64,000 bases of DNA from NCBI GenBank assembly GCA_017526745.1, contig JAFXQX010000015.1:62001-126000 (forward strand), written 5' to 3'. Position 1 is the first letter of the stretch. The number at the start of each line of letters is the position of its first letter. The translations under genes and the position numbers were made by a program. Source of the stretch: Lachnospiraceae bacterium. GTDB lineage: Bacteria > Bacillota > Clostridia > Lachnospirales > Lachnospiraceae. Shown piece after piece: positions 50,062 to 59,324 of this stretch. Below the pieces are notes generated by a model, which ran no database searches, was not told the DNA's origin, and saw only the letters and a list, made by a program, of their open reading frames with translations.

Positions 50062-51979
50062 TTTTATATACTTTGATCATTGCGCCTTCATTGTTGAGGC
50101 GATCATACTGTTTTCCCTTATAGTCAGGAGAATGACCAGGGGCAGGGTCAACAGATGGGCACTTGCACTCATAACAGATATCATGTTGACGACTGTTGCC
50201 GATATATGTGCGCTTACTTTTGAGGCACTTGACATAGGCAGCAATACGGTCAGGTACATTGCCAATATGTTTGACATATGGGGGACCACCCAGACTGCCG
50301 TGATATTTACGGGCTACCTTTTCGCTCTTATCGGTATCTGGCATAAGATACACGAAAAGCGTGCGCTCACGTACGTATACGTGATCCCGAGCATAATCAT
50401 GACAGTGCTCGTGATAGTGGTCAACCCGTTTGTTAATATCATCTTCCGTATTGATGAGAACGGGATATACCAGAGAGGTCCTGCGTATTTTGCCCTGTAT
50501 GCCCTGTCATACTGCTATGTGCTTGTCGGATACTTCGAAGTCATAAAATACCGCAAGCTCTTTTCATCCCGCAAGATGTTCAGTATATTCCTGGTCTTCG
50601 TGATCATGGTATGTGCGAGCATCATACAGGGAGTGTTCCCCGACCGCTTTGTTCAGATGTTTTTCCTGTCGATCACGTTCCTTATCACCGTACTCGGCGT
50701 CCAATCCCCGGAAGAGAGGATGCACGGGAGCACGGGGCTGTTCTCAATGAACGCGTTTGTACAGGATGTTAATAAGTACAAGATATTGGATGCACCTATA
50801 GGTGTCACGATCTCCGTTATGACGAATTACAATGCACTCACGGAGATGCTGGGGTATTTCACCGTTCAGTCGATAATAGCCGATACGGCAAAAAGACTGG
50901 AAAAGTGGGCAACGATCAGCCGGGTCGACGCAGATCTGTATTATCTCGGAGGCGGAAGATTTGCCGTTATCACCGATGACAGATATGAAGAAAACTGGCT
51001 CACGATCTCCCAGGGCGTAAACGCGGTCCTTGCAAAGGAAGCCGAAGTCGGTGAGATGTCCGTAAAGGTCATGAACAATGTTTGCTTTATAAACTGGCCG
51101 AAGGATATCGACGATCCGGAATTCCTGTTCTCGTTTGACGGGCGTCTGGAAAAGGAAGCATACAGCGGTGAACTGCGTTACGCCGAGAAACTGTTTGACA
51201 AGAAGCGGTTTGAACTCAGGCGGGATATCTCGAAGGTTATTGATAGGGCATTTGAACAGAAACTGTTCGCCCTTCATTTCCAGCCCGTATTTTCCGTTAA
51301 GGACAATAGGTTTGTCAGAGCGGAAGCCTTCCTTCGCCTTAACGATCCCGAATTCGGACAGATCCTTCCCGACATTCTTATCAGCGAAGCGGAGAAGATC
51401 AATTCGATACATGCGATCACAACGTTTGTCATAGAAGAAGTGTGCCGGTTTATCTCTTTGCCCGACTTCCTGCTCCTTGGATTGGACTATGTCGAGATCA
51501 ATCTGTCACCGACACAGTGCATGTGGAGCGATCTGCTCCCGGTTCTTCTATCTACCATGAAGAATTACAATGTCCAGGCCAAGAACATAGGCTTTAACAT
51601 AACGGACGTTGACAGCCAGGAAGTGTTTGAAAAGATGTGCGATAACATAGATGCGCTGTCCCAGGTCGGTTTTACCATATTCATGGATGATTTCGGTGCG
51701 GGAATATTTGAGGTTGAACGTATTGCCAGGATGCCGCTTTCCGGTATCAAGTTTGATCGCCATTTTGTAAAGGAAGGCTTAAAGACCGAGAATGATGCCG
51801 TATTTGAGGGGAGCCTCCGGATGATCAGGGATCTTGAGATAGATGCCGTCTGTGTCGGCGTTGAGGACGAGAATATGCGCGACCGCCTCATCGAGTGCGG
51901 ATGTAATTACCTGCAGGGATACTACTACTGCAGACCTCTTGAAAAAAAGGAACTTATCAGGTTCATCCTGATGGGATAG
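50054..51979 (+). CDS. membrane GGDEF-EAL protein, probably catalytically inactive EAL
   Basis: 641 residues. About seven N-terminal membrane helices (residues 8-216; starts FDHCAFIVEAIILFSLIV), a degenerate GGDEF (LGGGRFAVI at 298-306), and an EAL domain (~385-641). Metal and catalytic positions are eroded: EAF (424-426), N483, DDFG (545-548), K566 and Q621 are kept, but the Glu of the EITE motif is Asn515 (FNITD) and the Glu of AEGVE is Val601 (CVGVE). It therefore more likely binds c-di-GMP or a partner than hydrolyses it. The start is probably TTG 50054, overlapping telA by 8 nt; later ATGs would lose the first helix. Tandem paralogue follows after 7 nt. Confidence 0.85.
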   Translation: MNSFIYFDHCAFIVEAIILFSLIVRRMTRGRVNRWALALITDIMLTTVADICALTFEALDIGSNTVRYIANMFDIWGTTQTAVIFTGYLFALIGIWHKIHEKRALTYVYVIPSIIMTVLVIVVNPFVNIIFRIDENGIYQRGPAYFALYALSYCYVLVGYFEVIKYRKLFSSRKMFSIFLVFVIMVCASIIQGVFPDRFVQMFFLSITFLITVLGVQSPEERMHGSTGLFSMNAFVQDVNKYKILDAPIGVTISVMTNYNALTEMLGYFTVQSIIADTAKRLEKWATISRVDADLYYLGGGRFAVITDDRYEENWLTISQGVNAVLAKEAEVGEMSVKVMNNVCFINWPKDIDDPEFLFSFDGRLEKEAYSGELRYAEKLFDKKRFELRRDISKVIDRAFEQKLFALHFQPVFSVKDNRFVRAEAFLRLNDPEFGQILPDILISEAEKINSIHAITTFVIEEVCRFISLPDFLLLGLDYVEINLSPTQCMWSDLLPVLLSTMKNYNVQAKNIGFNITDVDSQEVFEKMCDNIDALSQVGFTIFMDDFGAGIFEVERIARMPLSGIKFDRHFVKEGLKTENDAVFEGSLRMIRDLEIDAVCVGVEDENMRDRLIECGCNYLQGYYYCRPLEKKELIRFILMG

Positions 51980-51986
51980 GAGATTT

Positions 51987-53936
51987 ATGGCAGCGGATAT
52001 TACAAATGATGTTGTCGCATATGATTATTGTGCTTTTGTACTGCTTCTGATCATCGTGGTATATTATTTCCGCACGAGCGTTCACGGGACATACCGTGCA
52101 AGGATCATGACACTTATCGTTGCGGTCACCATTGCAGCTTCAGTCTGCGATGCCACACGGGTAAGGTTTGCAAATCTTCCCCGGGTATCACAGAGCAGAT
52201 ACTTTTTTGTCAATTATGCTTATCTGATGTTCCTGTCCTTTATCACCCCTCTCTTTCTGATGTATGTCATCGCGACAACGGATATGTGGCATAAGTTCTC
52301 TATGGTCACGGTAAGAGCCGCTCTTATTGCGGCACCCTTAGTTGCTTTTAATATCATACTGATCATCAACTTTATAAGACCGGTGGCCTTTGAGATCGGA
52401 GCAGACAGGCTGTTCATCAAGCACTGGGGCTATTACATGGGCTATATCATCTTCCTGTTCTATATGCTGATCACGGCGCATTTTGTCAGGAAAAATGTCC
52501 GCCCGATAGACCACAGGAGACATTTTGTTCTCATGGCCCCCATAATCGCCGTCGCAATGGGAATGGTCGTAAATGTTTTTGCCCTGCACCACCACGTGAT
52601 CTGCTTTGCCGTGACCATCTGCATACTGATGCTGATCCTCATAAACAGAAGAGTGGAGGATTCGGTCGATATTTCGACCGGGATGCACACATATAAAGTG
52701 TTTGCCGAAGACATGGATATCAATTTCAAGACCGGTAAGCAGATGGATATAATCCTTCTCAACATTGTGAATTACAAGTATGCATTAAGGATGGTCGGGT
52801 ATGATGCGATGATAGCCATGATGACTCCGGTATCTTCCGAGATACTCCGGATCATGAAGAGATATCATGCCCAGTTCATGTGCTATTACAACGGTGACGG
52901 AAAGTTCGCTATAGAACTGTCCAAGAGGCATTTCGCATATGCCCACGAGATCGCGGATGAGATAGGACGCTCCATCCGTCAGAATATCAGACTGGAAGTG
53001 GCTGATTTCGAGCTTGCGATCAACACCTGCCTTGTCAACTGTCCCGACGATATCTCGGATGTTGATTCGCTCTTTATGCTGATCTCCGATCTTGATCTTG
53101 CGGAAGCGGACGGGAAGGTTGTTTCCGCATCGAGCATCACCGATACAAAAGAGTTCACCATGAAAAAGGAAATGTCGACGATAATCGACAGAGCTCTTAC
53201 CAATCACTATTTCTCGGTATTCTACCAGCCGATCTATGACACGAAGACCGGAAAGTTTTCATCAGCGGAAGCGCTGCTGCGACTGCGCGATCCCAAGTAC
53301 GGATACATCTCGCCGGCACTCTTTATACCGATCGCCGAAAAGAGCGGGGCGATACATGCCATCGGTGATTTTGTGCTCGAGGAAGTCATCAAGTTCATTG
53401 CATCCCCTGATTTTAAGCCTCTCGGAGTCGATTACATCGAGATAAACCTTTCGGCAATGCAGTGCTTAAGGAGCGATCTTTCCAATGACATCATCTCCCT
53501 TGCTTCAAAGTACGGAGTCGATCCCGCGAAGGTCAATCTTGAGATAACCGAGACGGCCAGCGGATATTCGCAGTCAAAACTCTACGGAAATATACAGGCG
53601 CTTTCGGACTACGGATTTACCGTATCACTGGATGATTTCGGCACGGGCTATTCGAACCTTATGAGGATAGCTTCGCTCCCGCTTGACATAGTGAAGCTTG
53701 ACCGTGTGTTCGTTCTGATGGAAGAAGGCGGCGGTCATCATGTCATCATCAGGAACCTGATAAAGATGCTCAAGGAAATGAAACTTAAGGTTTTGGTCGA
53801 AGGCGTTGAGACAAAAGAAATGCTTGATTCGTTCGTGCAGATGGGAGTGGATGAGGTCCAGGGATTCTATTTCTCAAAACCTCTGACCAAATCAGCTTAC
53901 ATTAGATTTCTGAACGCACAGACACATTCGGCATGA
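51987..53936 (+). CDS. membrane GGDEF-EAL protein, active-type c-di-GMP phosphodiesterase
   Basis: 649 residues, paralogous to the preceding gene with the same layout: N-terminal seven-helix region opening with DYCAFVLLLIIVVYYFR, degenerate GGDEF (YNGDGKFAIEL near 301-311), and an EAL domain with all catalytic positions: E428 of EAL, N487, E519 and E522, D549/D550, K570, E605, E608 and Q625. Expected to hydrolyse c-di-GMP to pGpG at the membrane; the membrane part is the likely sensor. GGAG ribosome site, start ATG 51987. An inactive/active tandem pair suggests hetero-oligomer regulation (inference). Confidence 0.9.
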   Translation: MAADITNDVVAYDYCAFVLLLIIVVYYFRTSVHGTYRARIMTLIVAVTIAASVCDATRVRFANLPRVSQSRYFFVNYAYLMFLSFITPLFLMYVIATTDMWHKFSMVTVRAALIAAPLVAFNIILIINFIRPVAFEIGADRLFIKHWGYYMGYIIFLFYMLITAHFVRKNVRPIDHRRHFVLMAPIIAVAMGMVVNVFALHHHVICFAVTICILMLILINRRVEDSVDISTGMHTYKVFAEDMDINFKTGKQMDIILLNIVNYKYALRMVGYDAMIAMMTPVSSEILRIMKRYHAQFMCYYNGDGKFAIELSKRHFAYAHEIADEIGRSIRQNIRLEVADFELAINTCLVNCPDDISDVDSLFMLISDLDLAEADGKVVSASSITDTKEFTMKKEMSTIIDRALTNHYFSVFYQPIYDTKTGKFSSAEALLRLRDPKYGYISPALFIPIAEKSGAIHAIGDFVLEEVIKFIASPDFKPLGVDYIEINLSAMQCLRSDLSNDIISLASKYGVDPAKVNLEITETASGYSQSKLYGNIQALSDYGFTVSLDDFGTGYSNLMRIASLPLDIVKLDRVFVLMEEGGGHHVIIRNLIKMLKEMKLKVLVEGVETKEMLDSFVQMGVDEVQGFYFSKPLTKSAYIRFLNAQTHSA

Positions 53937-54006
53937 TCATCATAAAAAGTGGAAAAATTGTCGGATTTCTGATATTATATGATCAGGAAAAAGAGGAGGA
54001 GACAAA

Positions 54007-55251
54007 ATGCTTGCTACATTAATTCCTTTATTTGACCGGAACACGGCGGTAAGTGCATATTCGGTTTTTGCGCAGAAACAGAACTTTCTGCTGAATCCGA
54101 GCATGCTCGGTACAGGGTCGCTTGACGGAGCCGGTTCCATACTCGGACTTGAGGTTGTTGAGAGCCTTGGAGCGGGAACGCTTTCCGATAATCAGGAAGT
54201 GTTCGTGGAGCTTTCCAAGATCTCGATGTTCTCCCCGATCGAAGAAGTATGCTCGATGCCGCATGACAAGGTGGTCCTTTTGTTCGACCATAATGTTCCG
54301 GCCGAGGAGATGTATATAAAGAGACTCCAGCAGCTCAAGTTCATGGGCTACAAGCTGGCCATCAGGAATCTTGCGATCGAGCAGTTCAAGGAGTATGCTC
54401 CCATACTTCAGCTCCTTGACTATATCATGCTCGACTACAAGAAGATGAACATGGAGGCCGCAAGGAATTTCTTCTCAAAGGTATATCCCGATATGTCGCT
54501 TATCGCGGTCAACGTTGATTCGATCGAGGATTTTGATGAACTTGCAAAGGGCGAGGCATATTCCCTTTATGAGGGTGATTTCTACAGACTTCCCGTAACA
54601 AAGGGCAAGACAAAGGTCTCACCTCTTAAGGTCAACTATATCGAACTTCTTAAGATAGTCAACAATCCCGATTTCGAGCTGACCAAAGCGGCAGACATAA
54701 TCGGAAGGGATACGGCTCTTGTAATAGACCTTCTCAAGATGGTCAATCATATGGCGGTCAATTCGGAGATCACTTCGATAAGACATGCGGCTGCCATGCT
54801 CGGCCAGAAGGAACTGAAGAAGTGGATCAATGCGGTCGTATCCAAGCAGCTGTGTGCGGACAAGCCCAATGAGATCACGAGACTCTCACTCCTTCGTGCC
54901 AAGTTTGCCGAGAATCTCGCACCCACATTTGAAATGGCATCCCTGTCATCGGAACTGTTCCTTTCAGGGCTGTTCTCGGTGCTTGATATTATCCTTGACA
55001 AGCCCATGACGGAAGCCCTCAAGATGGTAAACGTTTCCAAGGAGATCACGGAAGCGCTCGTTGAAAGAAAAGGTGAACTTGCCAAGGTTCTTGACTTCAT
55101 CGAATGTTATGAGATCGCTTCATGGACCGAACTGTCACGGCAGATGATACTGTTCAACATCAAGGAAGGCCCGGTATATGATGCATATATCGATGCACTT
55201 TCATGGTACAGGGATCTGTTCGGAGACGTGGCCGACAATAAGCAGAAGTGA
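54007..55251 (+). CDS. EAL-remnant plus HDOD-domain signalling protein
   Basis: 414 residues, YuxH type. The N-terminal ~190 residues are a degenerate EAL-like barrel (LIPLFDRNTAVSAYSVFAQ, VFVELSKISMF, LDYIMLDYKKM) without the EAL or DDFG residues, so it cannot hydrolyse c-di-GMP. Residues ~200-400 are an HDOD domain (YIELLKIVNNPDFELTKAADIIGRDTALVIDLLKMVNH; AAAMLGQKELKKWINAVV), an HD-like fold without metal ligands found in bacterial signalling. Starts behind AGAGGAGG after a 70-nt gap with no clear promoter. Probably a c-di-GMP-network effector or scaffold; partners unknown. Confidence 0.87.
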   Translation: MLATLIPLFDRNTAVSAYSVFAQKQNFLLNPSMLGTGSLDGAGSILGLEVVESLGAGTLSDNQEVFVELSKISMFSPIEEVCSMPHDKVVLLFDHNVPAEEMYIKRLQQLKFMGYKLAIRNLAIEQFKEYAPILQLLDYIMLDYKKMNMEAARNFFSKVYPDMSLIAVNVDSIEDFDELAKGEAYSLYEGDFYRLPVTKGKTKVSPLKVNYIELLKIVNNPDFELTKAADIIGRDTALVIDLLKMVNHMAVNSEITSIRHAAAMLGQKELKKWINAVVSKQLCADKPNEITRLSLLRAKFAENLAPTFEMASLSSELFLSGLFSVLDIILDKPMTEALKMVNVSKEITEALVERKGELAKVLDFIECYEIASWTELSRQMILFNIKEGPVYDAYIDALSWYRDLFGDVADNKQK

Positions 55252-55269
55252 TCACCGGCAGGACAGGCT

Positions 55270-55563
55270 ATGATGGGTTATGCGATAACATCGATCGTCG
55301 ATGATCATATAAATATCAAACATGATTACCGGGACGAACTGGACGGGTTCATAATGCTGCTCAAGAGTATAGAAGGGGAAGTGAACGGCAGGATCATCCA
55401 GATGGACGGTGATGATGTCAGGTACATGATCCAGAACGATCCGTACGATCTGATATTCAGGTGGGACGGGGACCGTAAGACTTCGGTGATCGTTCCCGAC
55501 CCGTCAAACATAGATGCGGTCGCCAGGATGCTGGAACGTCATTTCGAAAGACTGAACAATTGA
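55270..55563 (+). CDS. hypothetical protein, 97 residues
   Basis: Not recognised. Small acidic alpha/beta-looking protein (MGYAITSIVDDHINIKHDYRDELDGF, DDVRYMIQNDPYDLIFRWDGDRKTSVIVPD), no cysteine, signal or membrane segment. Two adjacent ATG codons (55270, 55273) and a weak GGACAGG upstream leave the exact start open. It closes the c-di-GMP gene cluster 18 nt after the HDOD gene and is followed directly by a terminator. Confidence 0.65.
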   Translation: MMGYAITSIVDDHINIKHDYRDELDGFIMLLKSIEGEVNGRIIQMDGDDVRYMIQNDPYDLIFRWDGDRKTSVIVPDPSNIDAVARMLERHFERLNN

Positions 55564-55567
55564 ACCA

Positions 55568-55602
55568 AAGCTCCTTCGATGCGGAGGAGCTTTTATTTTA
55601 TT
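55568..55602 (+). terminator. intrinsic terminator before priA
   Basis: Eight-bp stem AAGCTCCT/AGGAGCTT with a 9-nt loop and a TTTTATTTTATT tract. Its right arm contains the only GGAGG near the priA start, so the hairpin might also limit priA translation. Confidence 0.8.
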
Positions 55603-55608
55603 CTGATC

Positions 55609-57840
55609 ATGAAACAAGAGTATGCACAGATAATCGTTGATATATCCCACGAGAACCTGGACCGGACGTTTGCGTACAGGATCCCGGAGAAGCTTGCGGG
55701 CCGGGTCGCGGTAGGAGACCGGGTCCTTATCCCTTTTGGACGCTCCAACAGGCAGATATCCGGATTTGTGCTCGAGATCACGGACAGCTGTCCGATCGAT
55801 CCGCGGTCGGTAAAGGATATCCTGGAGGTGACCGGTGACGATCTTCTCGTTGAGCAAAAGCTCATAATGCTCGCATACTGGATGAAGAGCAGATACGGCT
55901 CCACCATGAACCGGTCGCTTGCGACCGTCCTTCCGGTCAAAAAGAAGGTAAAGGCTGTCGAAAAACGGGAGGTCGTACTGGCCCTGTCAGATGAGGAAGC
56001 AGCCTTAAAACTGGAGGAGATGAAAGATAAGAGGATGGTGGCACGTTACCGCCTCCTTCGTGAACTGATCAGCGAGAAAGCCATAGACTACAGGCTCGTT
56101 ACGGGAAAGCTCAATATATCTTCGGCGACCCTCAAGGCTCTTTGCGAACAGAACATTATAAAGATCGATTCAAAAAGAGTATACAGAAATACCGTTAATC
56201 CCTTATCAAGGGGTGAGGCCGTAACGCTGTCCGCCCCCCAGCGGGCCATAGCGGATGATTTTATCAGAGAGTACGGCGAAGGCATCAGAAGGACCTATCT
56301 TCTCCACGGAATAACCGGAAGCGGCAAGACCGAGGTGTATATGGAGATGATCGCCGATGTCGTCTCCCGCGGACGCTCCGTCATCGTGCTGATCCCTGAG
56401 ATATCACTTACGTACCAGACCGTGATGAGGTTTTATAAAAGGTTCGGAGACCGGGTATCAACGCTTCACTCGAGACTGTCGGACGGTGAGAGGTATGACC
56501 AGTTCGAAAGGGCCAGAAAGCATGAGATAGATATAATGATAGGACCGAGGTCCGCACTTTTCACCCCGTTTGACAACCTCGGGCTCATAGTTATGGATGA
56601 GGAACACGAGGGAAGTTATAAGAGCGATAACATGCCAAGGTACCATGCCAGGGAAGTGGCCATAAAGCTTGCCGAACTTCATGGGGCATCGGTAGTTCTC
56701 GGCTCCGCAACGCCTTCCGTTGAGTCGTTTAAGAAGGCCGTGGACGGCGTCTATAAGCTGTATACTCTTGCCGAGCGGGCCAAGAAGGCTGACCTTCCCG
56801 ATGTTATCGTGGCAGATCTTAGGGAAGAGTTAAAAAGCGGAAACAGGTCCATGTTTTCACAAAAACTGAAGAGCGCCATAGAGGAAAGGCTTGCAAGACG
56901 GGAACAGGTCATGCTGTTTCTTAACAGGCGCGGGATAGCATCTTTCGTATCGTGCAGGGCGTGCGGAGAGAGCGTCAAATGCCCTCATTGCGATGTTTCA
57001 CTTTCCAGGCATATGAACGGTAAACTCAAGTGTCATTACTGCGGATATGAGCAAAGCGATGTGAAGACATGCAGTAAATGCGGCAGTAAACTGATAGGCG
57101 CTATGGGCACGGGACTGGGAACTCAGTCGGTCGAGCAGCAGATCAGGTCCATGTTCCCTTATGCCGAGGTTCTGCGTATGGATGCCGACACGACCAAACA
57201 GAAGGGTGACTACGACTCGATACTCTCCACGTTTGCCAACCGGGAGGCCGACATCCTGGTCGGGACCCAGATGATAGTGAAAGGACATGATTTTCCGTAT
57301 GTGACCCTTGTCGGGATACTGGCGGCAGATATGTCGCTTAATGCCAATGATTACAGAGCGGGAGAGAGGACATTCCAGCTGCTTGTCCAGGCTGCGGGAA
57401 GAGCCGGAAGGGATGCAAGAAAAGGTGAAGTCATAATACAGACGTACAGGCCGGATCATTATGCGATAAAGGCTGCCGTAACGCAGGATTACGAAGCTTT
57501 CTTCGAAGAAGAGATGATGTACAGAAGACTTCTGTCATATCCTCCGGCGGGACATATGCTTGCCATAATGATCGAAAGCGGCTCTGAAAATGATGCCGCT
57601 GAATTTGCCGGCTCGTTGGCAGGCGCTCTTTCGGGGTGTATAATGGGCAGGGCGGTCCTTATAGGTCCCACGCCCGCATCGATACGTAAACTGAAAGACA
57701 TATACAGGCATATGATCTATGTTAAGAGTACCGATGCGGATATGTTAAGAACAGTCAAGGATAAGGCCGAGGAATATCATGCATCCTGCGGCTCGAAGGT
57801 CCGTATCAGTTTCGATCTGGACCCGATGAACGGATATTAA
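55609..57840 (+). CDS. priA: primosomal protein N' (replication restart helicase PriA)
   Basis: 743 residues. Superfamily 2 helicase that reloads the replisome at stalled forks. N-terminal 3'-DNA-binding domain (YAQIIVDISHENLDRTFAYRIPE... GRSNRQISGFVLEI), Walker A HGITGSGKTEVYM, Walker B VMDEEHEGSYK, motif III LGSATPSVES, paired zinc fingers (SCRACGESVKCPHCDVSLSRH, KCHYCGYEQSDVKTCSKCG) and the late helicase motifs GTQMIVKGHDFPYV and QAAGRAGRDARKGEV. Start at ATG 55609 rather than 55579, which lies inside the terminator stem. First gene of the housekeeping operon. Confidence 0.97.
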   Translation: MKQEYAQIIVDISHENLDRTFAYRIPEKLAGRVAVGDRVLIPFGRSNRQISGFVLEITDSCPIDPRSVKDILEVTGDDLLVEQKLIMLAYWMKSRYGSTMNRSLATVLPVKKKVKAVEKREVVLALSDEEAALKLEEMKDKRMVARYRLLRELISEKAIDYRLVTGKLNISSATLKALCEQNIIKIDSKRVYRNTVNPLSRGEAVTLSAPQRAIADDFIREYGEGIRRTYLLHGITGSGKTEVYMEMIADVVSRGRSVIVLIPEISLTYQTVMRFYKRFGDRVSTLHSRLSDGERYDQFERARKHEIDIMIGPRSALFTPFDNLGLIVMDEEHEGSYKSDNMPRYHAREVAIKLAELHGASVVLGSATPSVESFKKAVDGVYKLYTLAERAKKADLPDVIVADLREELKSGNRSMFSQKLKSAIEERLARREQVMLFLNRRGIASFVSCRACGESVKCPHCDVSLSRHMNGKLKCHYCGYEQSDVKTCSKCGSKLIGAMGTGLGTQSVEQQIRSMFPYAEVLRMDADTTKQKGDYDSILSTFANREADILVGTQMIVKGHDFPYVTLVGILAADMSLNANDYRAGERTFQLLVQAAGRAGRDARKGEVIIQTYRPDHYAIKAAVTQDYEAFFEEEMMYRRLLSYPPAGHMLAIMIESGSENDAAEFAGSLAGALSGCIMGRAVLIGPTPASIRKLKDIYRHMIYVKSTDADMLRTVKDKAEEYHASCGSKVRISFDLDPMNGY

Positions 57841-57849
57841 GGAGGATAT

Positions 57850-58389
57850 ATGGCACTTCGTCAGATCAGGGAAATAGGGGATGACTGCCTTTTGAAGGTA
57901 TGCAAACCCGTAAAAGAAGTAAACAAAAGAACGCTGGATCTTATCGAAGATCTTCTTGACACAATGTATGATGCCGAGGGGGTCGGACTTGCGGCTCCGC
58001 AGGTTGGCATACTGAAGAGGATCGCGGTCATAGATGCGGGAGAGGAATACCAGGACGGCCCGATCGTACTGATCAATCCCGAGATCATAGAGACGTCGGG
58101 AGAACAGACGGATTACGAAGGATGTCTTTCCGTACCGGGCAAGGTCGGAAGAGTCACGAGGCCCGACAGGGCGGTCGTAAAGGCATATGATACCGAAATG
58201 AACGAGTATACCGTTGAGGGCGAGGGCCTTCTTGCAAGAGCGCTGCTCCATGAGATCGAGCATCTTGACGGACATATGTATGTTGAAAAAGTTAGCGGTC
58301 CTTTGCTTACGAACGAGGAGCTTGCACAGATACTGAAGGAACAGGAAGAAGCCCAAAAGGCCGAAGCGACGGAGACATTAAGCGAATGA
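57850..58389 (+). CDS. def: peptide deformylase
   Basis: Removes the formyl group from nascent N-terminal Met. 179 residues with the three PDF motifs: GVGLAAPQVG (44-53), EGCLSVPG (C92 metal ligand) and HEIEHLDG (H134, E135, H138 of the HExxH metal site; the position normally Asp in HExDH is Glu137). The C-terminus has an extra acidic tail (about 155-179). It follows priA by 9 nt with GGAGG and overlaps fmt by 4 nt, the usual def-fmt pairing. Cytoplasmic, ribosome-associated. Confidence 0.96.
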   Translation: MALRQIREIGDDCLLKVCKPVKEVNKRTLDLIEDLLDTMYDAEGVGLAAPQVGILKRIAVIDAGEEYQDGPIVLINPEIIETSGEQTDYEGCLSVPGKVGRVTRPDRAVVKAYDTEMNEYTVEGEGLLARALLHEIEHLDGHMYVEKVSGPLLTNEELAQILKEQEEAQKAEATETLSE

Positions 58390-59321
58390 AGATACTGTTC
58401 ATGGGGACACCGGATTTTGCCGAAGTGATATTACGTGCGATCACGCTTTGCAAAGAGCACGAAGTGGTCGCTGCAGTAACCCAGCCGGACCGCCCGAAGG
58501 GGCGCAAAAAAGCCCTGTCGGAAAGCCCGGTCAAGATATATGCAAGACAGTGCGGTATACCTGTCCTTCAGCCCGAAAGGATCAAAAATGCGGATGAGAT
58601 TGCAAGACTTCGGGAATATGATGCAGATATATACGTAGTGGCGGCGTTCGGACAGATACTGTCAAAGGAGATACTTGCGATCCCGCGTTACGGCTGCATA
58701 AACGTTCATGCCTCGCTCCTTCCCAAGTACAGGGGGTCCTCTCCGATCCAGAGGGCCATAGCCGACGGGGAAGAAGTTACCGGAGTGACTGTACAGCAGA
58801 TGAACGAGGGAGTGGATACAGGAGATATCATAGACTTTGTAAGGGTTGCGATAAGCCCCGATGAAACGGGAGGATCGCTTTTTGATAAACTTGCCGAAGA
58901 AGGTGCAAAGCTCATCGTTAAGACGCTTTCTGACATAGAAGCCGGAAGAGCAAAGCGTACACCTCAGGATGATACCAAGGCGACATATGCCGGCATGCTC
59001 AAAAAAGAAATGGGCAGGATCGACTGGCAGGCGGACGCTTCCTCGATCGAAAGGATGATAAGAGCATATACACCGTGGCCCGGCGGGTTCACATATCTGT
59101 CACAAAAAGTGCTTAAGATAACAGAGGCCGAAGCATTGACCGGAAATGCAGACGGATCGTGCGGGACTGTCACGGAAGTTTCGAAGGATCATTTTCTGGT
59201 CGCATGCAAAAGCGGAATGCTTCGCGTAACAAAAGTGCAGGCTGAAGGGAAAAAGGAGATGACGGTCCATGATTTTCTCCTCGGAAACAGCCTAAGTGTC
59301 GGAACAATACTTGGAGGTTAG
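58386..59321 (+). CDS. fmt: methionyl-tRNA formyltransferase
   Basis: Formylates Met on initiator tRNA using 10-formyl-THF. 311 residues, normal length. N-terminal Rossmann-type catalytic domain with ILFMGTPDFAEVIL, VTQPDRPKGR, the catalytic INVHASLLPKYRGSSPIQ segment and the conserved Asp region NEGVDTGDII; C-terminal OB-fold (about 205-311) with RAYTPWPGGFT. Coupled to def by ATGA, and followed 3 nt later by a zinc metallopeptidase gene. Confidence 0.97.
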   Translation: MKILFMGTPDFAEVILRAITLCKEHEVVAAVTQPDRPKGRKKALSESPVKIYARQCGIPVLQPERIKNADEIARLREYDADIYVVAAFGQILSKEILAIPRYGCINVHASLLPKYRGSSPIQRAIADGEEVTGVTVQQMNEGVDTGDIIDFVRVAISPDETGGSLFDKLAEEGAKLIVKTLSDIEAGRAKRTPQDDTKATYAGMLKKEMGRIDWQADASSIERMIRAYTPWPGGFTYLSQKVLKITEAEALTGNADGSCGTVTEVSKDHFLVACKSGMLRVTKVQAEGKKEMTVHDFLLGNSLSVGTILGG

Positions 59322-59324
59322 ACA

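Noticed and set aside
53937-54006. Promoter before the EAL/HDOD gene
   Set aside because: A TATTAT is present, but no -35 at acceptable spacing could be found.
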